This document shows, one piece after another, positions 24,998 to 34,207 of a stretch of DNA of 64,000 bases. Source of the stretch: Nelumbo lutea (lineage: Eukaryota; Streptophyta; Magnoliopsida; Proteales; Nelumbonaceae); the NCBI GenBank assembly GCA_022828595.1, contig JAKGHH010000001.1, forward strand, positions 72,350,401 through 72,414,400, given 5' to 3'. The position numbers and the translations under genes were made by a program. The notes beneath the pieces were generated by a model that saw nothing but the letters and a program-made list of their open reading frames with translations, was not told where the DNA came from and did no database searches. Within the stretch, counting starts at the first letter, position 1, and every line of letters begins with the position of its first letter.

Positions 24998-26562
24998 TCA
25001 CACACACACACACACACACACATTAAAAAAAAGGAAGTCTAGAAATTTTCTCCTATTTTTGAATATTTTATTTTTTTAATCCATGTCATTTTTTAAACTA
25101 CCAATTTAGAAACTCTACTTTCCCCAAAAAATCTTCCTAAAATTACTTAAAAAATTTAATATCCTAAAATTTCTCTTAAACAACCTCCCCCACTCTCCCT
25201 AGCTTTCTCCTAACTTATCTTTAATTTAATAGAGAGTTTCCCTCCTAAATTATCTCTAATACTTATTTATCTTCTCCCCTACTTTTTATCTACATCTATC
25301 TAAAGAAAATTTGAATTAAAAATTTTGAGAATTATTTAAATATTCTAATAAAATTGTATAATAATTTTAAAATATTTATTAAAAATACATCATGAAATTA
25401 TGTACAAATAATATAAATTATGATTTTCTGGATTATTCAATCTAAATGTTATTCAAATAATAAAAATCTAACATTAATAATGAAATATTATTTAAATATT
25501 TCAATAACTAAATATCTTAAATAACAAAATATTAAAATTAATATTTTAAATCAATTAATGATATATTTTAAATATTTATTGAATCTTTCAATTATAATTA
25601 ATAGATTAAGATTTTAAATATTTAGTTAAATAACTAAATATTTGAAAAAATGAAATATTTAACATAATTAGATTTTAAATAATTAAAATAACAAAATTAT
25701 GTACTAATAGTACTATAACTTTATGGATTATTAAATTCAACAAGTAATTAATATTTTAAAATTTAAATAATGATACTATTTAAATAAATAAGTAATATTG
25801 TAAATAACTAATTTCATTTTTACCAATTAATAATTCTAGAAAATAACTTTCAAAAAAATTAATGTTTATTAATAATAATTTTAAAAAATTAATATATATA
25901 TATATACAAAAGTAAATATTTATTGTTTTTTATGATAAATACATTTTCAATAATTATTGGAGTTTAAACTACTATTATTTAGCTTTTGAATTTAATTTAT
26001 TGTGTACTTTTGCCATAACTTATTAATAATTATTGGAGATTAAACTATTGTTCATGGGTTGGTTTGGTTCAGGTATAGGTTGTTTGGCCAACCGAATCAA
26101 CCTAGTCAAGTTGGGGAGTTGGTCACTCAAGTTATACCAGTTTGGGTCAATTTTTAGTTTGTTCAGTTAGTTCAAAAGATTTAAATTTAAACAATTAAAT
26201 TTAAATTTTAAGTTTAAATTTTAAAAATTACAATGGCAGGGAGTGCTCTCTTTGTCCCACCAATGGAGATGAAAATTTTCCCATCTCTACCCCCATAGGA
26301 GGAAAATCATCTCCACCTCGTCCCATTTGGGTGGATCCCCATGAGGACCGAGGAAATGGGGAAAATTGCCATCCATAAGTTTGATAAACAACCTTATCTA
26401 AAATTAATTATTGTTATTTTTATATTGTAAAGAAAATTATTAAAAGTAGTATATAAAATATATGATTATTAATTATTATATAAAACAATTGTATATTCTT
26501 GCATATTTCTATTGTTTATATTTAACTTAACAAATTTCGTGCATCTCACAGGTCCTTACTAG
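24998..26562 (+). mobile_element. Helitron copy A (internally deleted)
   Basis: It starts A|TC, then a (CA)n tract in place of the usual TATA-rich start, then attaaaaaaaaggaagtctag. It ends with a degenerate hairpin (cgtgcatctcacagg), then ccttactag and a host T: the TC...CTAG/T layout of Helitrons. The body matches copy B (26563 onward) across most of its length. It has lost about 600 bases relative to B at the join acaatggca|gggagtgc, removing the left part of the hAT-type MITE still seen in B at 28233. No Rep/helicase coding is present, so it is non-autonomous. Confidence 0.65.
24999..25022. repeat. (CA)n microsatellite
   Basis: An uninterrupted CA dinucleotide run lies at the 5' end of Helitron copy A. 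Copy B has tatatatt at this place, so the microsatellite arose or expanded inside the Helitron terminus. Confidence 0.9.
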
Positions 26563-28232
26563 TATATATTAAAAGAAGGAAGCCTAGAAATTTTCTCCGT
26601 TTTTGAAATTTTTATTTTCTTTAGTCCATGTCATTTTTGAAACTACCAGTTAGAAATTTACTTCCCCCCCCCCCGCCCCACCAAAAAAAAAAAAAAAAAA
26701 CTTCCTAAAATCTCTCTCTCACTCTCTCTCTCACGTTCCAATAACCTAAATAATCTAACATCCTAAAATTTCTCCTAAACAACCTCCCTACTATTCCCAA
26801 CTTTCTCCTAAGTTATCTCTGTAGAGAGTTTCTCCCCTAAATTATTTCTAATTCTTATTTATCTTCTCCCCCACTTTTTATCTACACCTATCTAAAGAAA
26901 GTTTAAATTTAAAAATCTAAGAATTATTTAAATATTCTAACAAAATTATATAATAACCTTAAAATATTTATTAAAAGGACAAAAAATAATTATATCAATT
27001 TAATAATATTCATATTATTAATAATTATATATTTTTACAAAATTCATCACGAGATTATGTACAAACAATATAAATTATGTTTTTATGGATTATTCAATCT
27101 GAATGTTATTCAAATAATAAAAATTTAACATTAAAAATGAAATATTCTTTAAATATTTAAAAAACTAAATAACTTAAATAACAAAATATTAAAATTGATT
27201 TTTTAAAATCAATTAATAAATATTTTAAATAGTTATTGAATAACTTTAAATTATAATAAATAGATTAAGATTATAAATATTTAGTTAAATAACTAAATAC
27301 TTTAAATAATGAAATATTTAACATAGCTAGATTTCAAATAGTTAAAATAACGAAATTATGTATTTATAGTACTATAATTTTATGGATTATTAAATTAAAC
27401 AAATAATTAATAATTTAAAATTTAAATAATGATATTATTTAATAAATAAATAATATTTTAAGTAACTAATTTCATTTATACCAATTAATAATTCTACAGA
27501 ATAACTTTAAAAAATTAATGTTTATTAATAATAATTTTAAAAACTAAATCTATATTTATTATATATCTATTTATACTAAAATTAATATTTATTGTATTTC
27601 AATAATTATTTATTGTTTTTTTGTGATAATTATATTTTCATTAATTATGTAAAAATCTATTTTTGTTTTTTATTTAATAGAAAAATTTCAATAATTATTG
27701 AAATTTAAACTACTTCTATTTAGCTTTTTAAATTTAATTTATTATGTATTTATGCTATAAATATTTAATAATTATTGAAGATTAAACTATTATTCACGGG
27801 TTGGTTCAGTTTAGTTGTAGGTTGTTTGTCTAACCAAATCGACCTAGTCACGTTGAGGAGTTGGTAACTCGGGTTATATCAATTTGGGTCAATTTTCAGT
27901 TTGATTGATTCATTTGAAAGATTTAAGCTTAAAATTTTAAATTTAAAAATTAAGTTTAAATTAAAAAAATTACAATGGCATTTTTAGAAAAATAAATTTA
28001 TGATATAAAATATTTTTATCCTAAGAAAAATTAGAATTTTCCCACTTTCTCGTATTGAACAATATATTTAAAGTATAAAATATTAATATATATTTATGGT
28101 TAGGTTGTTCCATTTTGGTCAGTTTACAAATGGCCAAAGCGAAACTGATCCAACCCACTCGGGTTGGGAAATTTTGAACCAAAGCCAACTAGAAATACTA
28201 GAAATCGGGTTGATCAGTTTCATTAGTTTGAT

Positions 28233-28733
28233 TAGGAGTGGCAACGGGGTGGAGCAGGGACGAGGAGCCTCTCCCCATCCTTGTCCCGGCAAAATATCCC
28301 CATCCCCATCCCCATCCCCGTTCCCATCTATGCTAAGGCGCTAACAGGGACAAAGTTATCCCCATCCCTATCTCCACGAGGATCCCCACTCCTTGTGATT
28401 CTTTATAATGTCAACCATTATGTTTTTGCTTTCTATTTTATTTTAAAAAATAAAAATTAAAAAAATTAAAAATTGCAATCCTATTGGAAAAGATTTAAAC
28501 ATATTCAACCATATTTTTAGAAATATTAACATATATACATGTATAAACGTATGCATATATATACATATATATTAGTAGGGATCCCCGTAGGGCAAGGAGT
28601 GCTCTCCCTGTCCCCGCCAGTGGGGATGAAAATTTCCTGATCTCCGTCCCCACGGGGGGAAAGCATCCCCAACCCAACCCTATTCAAGGTGGATCCCCAT
28701 GAGGATCGGGAAAATTAGGAAAATTGACTTCTA
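28233..28733. mobile_element. 501-bp hAT-type MITE with GC-rich ends
   Basis: It starts TAGGAGTGGCAACGGGG and ends (inverse) TAGAAGTCAATTTTCC. The flanks agtttgat (28225-28232) and aatttgat (28734-28741) match at 7 of 8 bases, as expected for hAT. The subterminal regions are rich in atccccatcc-type words. The related big element at 43460 has the same two kinds of end. The right half plus its agtttgat flank is also present in Helitron copy A, so the insertion predates the Helitron duplication. Confidence 0.7.
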
Positions 28734-29815
28734 AATTTGATAAAAAATATTAAAAATAATATATAAAATATAAATGATTATTAATTATTGTTATTTTTAT
28801 AATATAAAAAATATTAGAAATAGTATATAAAATATAAATGATCTATTATATATATGGGAAAGGCCTACGTGGCCTTCTCTTTCCTCAGGATAAGCTATCA
28901 TGATTTTCTTTGCATCATGCGAATATATAATGAATGAGGTCTAACATTGCTTTTCACGTATTTATATTTCATCTTCGAGGTGTGAAGGTACGAAATATTT
29001 TGGGATAATAGCATATAATGACAACTTTTGAGTCTTAATATCAATAAATGTAATATTTTTACAAAACTTTAAAAAATAGGATAACTTTTTAAAAATAATA
29101 TAATAAAGGTAGAATCACTGTTCTTCCTCTTGCAATCTCTTCACCAGGTCGCCGCTTGCCGCTGCCTCTGCTTATCTCCGCCCACCTCTGCCTCCGATAA
29201 TGCCGCCGCCGCCTTTATCTCCACCCACTTCCGACAATATTGTCGGAAGCGGAGGCGAAGATGGCAGCGTTGGGCAGAGAAATAACGAACAGCGCCGCCG
29301 TCGCTGCTTCTGCCTTCGCCCATCTTCGACAACGTTGTTAAAGCGGCGGCACTGATGAATAGACATGAATAAAAAGATGAATAGTGATTCTACCCTTTTA
29401 TTGCTATATGCTATTATCGTCTTCTACCACACTCCACCGATAAGCGAAATACCGGAACTTTCTTAAACGACAGCTATCAACACTTAACAGCACCACCGTT
29501 AAACAATAAACACCGATACATAAAAAATCAAGCCAACACCGCCATTGATTTTCACCACTAATTTTTCTTCGCTATCTAATGGTCTTTCGATCTGTGTGCT
29601 ACTCTCTCGTTAATTGTTCACCTCCAGACACCAAACTGGAACTATTATATAAATCAAAGACTAAGATACGGGAAATATTCAAAAAGGTTGTAACCTTTTT
29701 CTGCAGCATTTCCCTCGTCTGGTTCCGTAGACCTATTACTAAACTGCTACTAAGATTCTGGGATCTGAGATATGGAAGAAGGCTGCTTTGAGGAAGCAGC
29801 AAAGCTAGTCTTTAG

Positions 29816-30522
29816 TGGCTGGATGAGAACCAGAGATAGGGCTCTTCATAAAAATGCCCAACCCGACCAAACCGACCAACCCAAACTGACCCAATTTGAG
29901 TCGGCCGGATTTTTATCAGTACCAGTCGGTTTTGGGTTGAGAAAATATATAAATTGATATATCGGGTCGGTTTTGGTTTTTTTGTGTAAAAAACAAAACT
30001 AACCCGATCCAAACCGAATTAGTCTTCTACTAGTTCGGTAGTTCCTAATTTGAATAGTTTCCTATTTAATTATAATTAGTCTTTTATTAGAATTAAAAGG
30101 CCCATTAGGCAATTACAAATAGAATAGACAATCTATCATAGTTTCTAACTTTCTATAATCTTTTACACCAAATAAACAACCCATTAGGCAATTATAATTA
30201 GAATTCAATTAGGTGTTCTTTTGTACAGGAGCAAAACTGAAACCGACCCAACCCGACTCAAACCGATCAAGTTGGTTTGGCCTATTGGTGGGTTGGTTTT
30301 GGTTTCCATCTCAAGTAACCCGATCAGGTCAGGTCGGTTGAAAAACCCTCAATAAACCGACCCAACCCGACCCGTGAATACCTCTAACCAGAGAGGTGAG
30401 AAGGAATGAGAAGCTCAAAGAGGTAGAGACTGTTTGCAACCCAATCATGTTGTTGTCTATCAAAGGACTGGTGGAGCTCTTGGTGGATCAAATGGAACGA
30501 TGATTCACATGATGAGTTTTAG
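29816..30522 (+). pseudogene. BiP (ER Hsp70) C-terminal fragment, broken
   Basis: Pieces of the plant luminal-binding protein tail can be read in order: WLDENQ at 29816-29833, EKLKEVETVCNPI near 30407-30446, VYQRTGGALGGSNG from 30455, and DDSHDEF followed by TAG at 30522. The last resembles the conserved HDEL ER-retention tail with Leu changed to Phe. The order and spacing match the end of plant BiP. Frames change at least twice, a stop precedes WLDENQ, and a 550-bp MITE (29837-30386) splits the fragment. It cannot be functional. It is probably a gene piece captured by the surrounding Helitron. Confidence 0.75.
29837..30386. mobile_element. 550-bp hAT-type MITE inside the BiP fragment
   Basis: It is flanked by a perfect 8-bp target duplication, accagaga (29829-29836 and 30387-30394). 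The ends TAGGGCTCTTCA and (inverse) TAGAGGTATTCA agree at 9 of 12 positions. The interior carries opposed aacccgacc/ggtcggtt words. Excision in silico restores the reading order of the BiP fragment around NQRGEKE. Confidence 0.8.
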
Positions 30523-31640
30523 AAGCTCATCTATTTTTGTTTGACTGTAATATATTCTAAGATAGTTCACTTTAGAAAGCTTGGAATTTCTTCTTTCTTT
30601 TTGGGTTAGAAAGGGAAAAGAAACATGTTAATTGGAGAGTTATATTGTAAGTTCCAAGAGGTTGAAGGTGGGAATAGAGAAGAAAGACCATAAACAGAGG
30701 ACACGAACATGCCGGACTCCCCTGTGATTGGTTTTATTCTCCTTTGAATTTTTGTAATTTTGTGCCAGGTTTTGTCTCTTAATTTTTGCATTTTTATGCT
30801 AAACAATTCATAGGTTTCGTATGTGTTACATGTTATAATTGTTGATTAACATGATACTTAGTTGTGATTTTGTCTTGAATTATATTCTTTGGGGAAGCAC
30901 CGAAGCAGTCGCACCACTTAAAGTTTTAACCTGCCATGGCATCTAAATTCTGCACCAACTACTTGACAAGAGGAATTTTTTAGTTTTAACCATCTAAAGT
31001 TATGAGATTCGTGGATGCACGTCATTGCAACCCTCAAAAGCTTGATTATCAATCTTTCGAATTAAGGTATCCTTCTTTGGTATTTAGAAATCATTAGGCG
31101 AAAGAGGTTTCTGAGAAGGATAACAATCACAGATTCACAATCACAGCTTTCATGGTAAAAAGCCACAAATCTAGCAACTGTCTTGGTTGGGTTTTAGCAT
31201 GTCTGCATTTAACAATGACTGTGTGTGGGGGTTTGGCCAGCTACACATTTACCTCACGACCAAACCTTTCCAATTCATCCAACTGCAGCTGTAGCTTGAG
31301 TTTTACAAAGATATGGGGAGTGAACTTCACTTTTCCCTGACAATTGTATAATTGTATTTGTCTATCTGCATTTTGTTTAGTAAGAAATCTAGCAATGTCT
31401 TCCACCAATTGCGGATATTTCAAGCAGCAGTGTCACTCCCATGCTCAGCACGGGTTATTCCGCTAGTTATTAATTAAAACAATTGTATATTCTTAATATT
31501 TCTATAGTTTATCTTTATTTTAACTTAACAAATCTGGTGCGATGCACAGTCCCTGCTAGTGAGCATGAAAACCAAGAAAAAAAAATCTAATAGGAATGTA
31601 GGATGAGCAATGGCATAAAAACATCCAAATTAGCTTGCCA

Positions 31641-32914
31641 AAGATTGCACAAGTTTTAGGAGAGGTTTGAGGGATGCTGAACTTAGTAGTGCTTCAGAAC
31701 TGTTGTTTCTTCTTGGCAGTGTCTTTCTGGACCCTCTTCAGTCGGATGTGAGACTATGGTCCCCTCATCCAAAAGGTTTTTTTCACTTGTACTTCATTTT
31801 TTAAGTCCCTTTGCCCCTCCATGGGATAGTTGGATTTCCCTTCTAAGAAGATTTAGTTTAGACCTGTTCCTCCTAAAATTATAATTTTCTGTTGGGAGGT
31901 GTTTTATAGAAAGATCAATACTCTGGATTGCTTGCAAAAGAAAAGGCCTTTCATGTGCTATTCCCCTAACTAGTGTGTACTTTGTAGGGCTAGTGGTGAA
32001 GATTGTTCCCACCTATTTGTATCTTGTTCTTTTTCTAGTGTTATTTGGAGTTGGATTTTTTCTTTGTTTGGATGCAAGTGGAATCTGTCCTCAGAATTAA
32101 GTCAGCTGTTTGATCCTTATTTTCTTGTGTGGCCTACAAGGAAAGGAAAAACGATGTGGAGATGTATTAGAACAGCAGACGTGGACAATTTGGGAAGAAA
32201 GGAACGCTATGGTGTTTAAGGAAAAGGAAAGAAGCATACAAACTGTGGAGGATTGTATACTAACAGAGCCATTCATTGGCTAAGAACTTTGGACTGCCAA
32301 TAGTCATACGAGGAGGGACAAGGCAGCTGCAGTGTGGAAGCCTCCACCTTAAGGTTGGGCAAATCTGAATTTTGATGGTAGTAGCCAAGGAAACCCAGGC
32401 CCTTCGATGATAGGAGGGGTGCTGAGAGACAGAGAGAGCAACATTTTAGCTTTGTTTTCAGGCCCTGTGGGAATAGGAGATTCAAATAGAGCAGAGATCT
32501 TAGCGGTTGTACAAGACATCCAGATTGCTGAACAATTAGGAATTCAAATAATTGAAGGAGACTTTAAAATTGTTGTGAGATGGCTGACAAAGCCAGCTTC
32601 AGCTATGTGGCGATATAAAGATTTATTAAGAAAAGTCAATTGGCTCACAAGAAATATGACAATTACCTCTCTTTGGATAGAAAAATCAGCAAATTCCTTA
32701 GCGGATGGACTAACTAGGGATCATCTGTTTTGGGCTGGTATGTAATTTTATTTCCTTTTATTTCTGTTTATCCACTTCTTAAATGATGTAATACCTTGTT
32801 AGAAGAGAAGAGGTAACAGCTCGCGCCTCTTCATGAGTTTCCTGTATTGCCTTATATTCTGAATTAATAAATTATTTTCGTTCATCAAAAAAAAAAAAAG
32901 ATTGCACAAGTTTT
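31641..32914 (+). mobile_element. 5'-truncated LINE with 17-bp target duplication
   Basis: The body, 31658-32897, is flanked by aagattgcacaagtttt at 31641-31657 and 32898-32914. It ends in poly(A) (about 32887-32899). Frames together give the C-terminal end of a plant LINE ORF2: a zinc-knuckle-like stretch with interrupted frames, WTIWEERNAMVFK, then an RNase H-like open frame (32407-32745) containing IGGVLRDRESNILALFSGP, NRAEILAV, IEGDFKIVVRWL and LADGLTRD. It is a dead copy: stops and frameshifts interrupt the upstream part. Confidence 0.8.
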
Positions 32915-33437
32915 CAGGTTTTCAAAACAGAAATGGCAATTTGATATGTTTAAGAAGGTAAGATTCAACCTCCTATCAGTTGTAACCGCATAGAAAGGGA
33001 AAAAAGTGAAAGTAAATAAAGTTTGAGAAACTATAATTGATCAAAAAATTTGGAAGATAAAAATGCATTATAGGGAGTATGTTTTATTTCCATGTTATTA
33101 TGTTGATTTTCTTCGGTAATTTATCCCAAAAATGATCTCCACATTGTATAAAAACCTAGTAGTAACCCAAATGCAAATGTCAATGAGATAAACAATGCTG
33201 TCCACTTTATCTACAGTAATTCTTACAGAGTCATAAAAATCGGATTACATCCAAATCAGGGCAACAGTACCTGTAACCGGACGTGCACAATGAATACAAC
33301 ACTTCACACAACACCCTGTAACGCCGATACCACCTCAAAGAAAAGAATACAAACTACCTTGACGTACAACAAAGACAGAAAAGAGATCCCTTGTACAAAT
33401 CCAACATTTGGCTTTACCACTTCCAGGAGGACCACGA
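32915..33437. other. Flank between LINE and the Wss1-like gene
   Basis: This is the presumed 3' UTR and downstream flank of the minus-strand metalloprotease gene. No recognised coding sequence or repeat terminus is present. Confidence 0.4.
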
Positions 33438-34140
33438 CTAGTAAGCAATGCACATCTCCAATGAGGACTTGGCAAGCCAGAGTAACCCAGGATCATTCCT
33501 TTTCAGAACCATGTAAGTCTCCACTCTCCCAACTTCATCAGACAAAACATCTTCATTGAAGCCCACCAGAAAAAGAACTTCCATGGCAGCTGATCAAAAG
33601 AAGCAGAAGACCAGTCATTAAAAGCTTTTCGAGCCTAACAAAAGTCAGCACCTCTTGAAAAACCCTATGCCCCAGTGCATAACATGGACTCAGATTGCTT
33701 ATTGGTTCAGCACCTCTTAACTAGGACATACCAAAAGTCACTTTGATCAGAAGCATCTAGTAATATATTACCTTGAGCCTCAGGCCTCAAGTTTTAGAAA
33801 GGTCAAAGATGCTCGATACAGTATGACTTTTGGGGGCTACTTTATTCAGCACGATGGTGCAGCTACTGACAATCCGGATCAATGAATTGATGGGGTCACA
33901 CATAAAGAACCATGATACTTAATTAGATGATGGTCATCATTTACATCTCATCAAACATTAAGTAAGACAAATGAGAAGAAATGGGGAAATGTTTGAACCT
34001 TTATAATTTGCAACGTTCCTTTGAAACATGGGATTTGCCTGCAGTTCAACATCAGTTACCAATACAGAGGAGAGAATTGGAAGGACGAAACATAGATCCA
34101 AAATCTTTTGTAGCCTCCTAAAATTAATATATACATATGC

Positions 34141-34207
<67 letters not shown>

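Larger units (their letters stand above)
28842..31466 (+). mobile_element. Nested Helitron carrying a BiP fragment
   Basis: It starts A|TCTATTATATATATGGG and ends with a hairpin CCCATGCTCAGCACGGG (31438-31454), 8 bases before CTAG (31463-31466), followed by T. Removing it joins aaatataaatga to ttattaattaaaacaattg. The uninterrupted sister (Helitron copy A near 26458-26490) reads atatgattattaatt...aaaacaattg, so the empty site is preserved. The 2.6-kb body has no Rep/helicase. It contains GCC-rich sequence (29140-29370), a broken BiP C-terminus (29816-30522) and other unassigned sequence to 31430. Confidence 0.75.
26563..31559 (+). mobile_element. Helitron copy B, interrupted by a nested Helitron
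   Basis: It begins tatatattaaaagaaggaagcc immediately after the CTAG of copy A. It ends with the hairpin ggtgcgatgcac, then agtccctgctag (CTAG at 31556-31559) followed by T. Without the nested element (28842-31466) it is about 2.4 kb. It is non-autonomous, AT-rich, and carries a hAT-type MITE at 28233-28733. Similarity to copy A resumes on both sides of the nested insertion, which defines B as a single interrupted element. Confidence 0.65.

Noticed and set aside
29141..29366. GCC-rich overlapping open frames in the nested Helitron
   Set aside because: Low-complexity triplet-rich DNA with two competing frames and no motif.
31241..31423. Minus-strand open frame in the nested Helitron (FTPHIFVKLKLQLQLDELE) as a second captured gene
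   Set aside because: It looks somewhat protein-like, but I cannot match it to any family, and 60 residues is within chance expectation.
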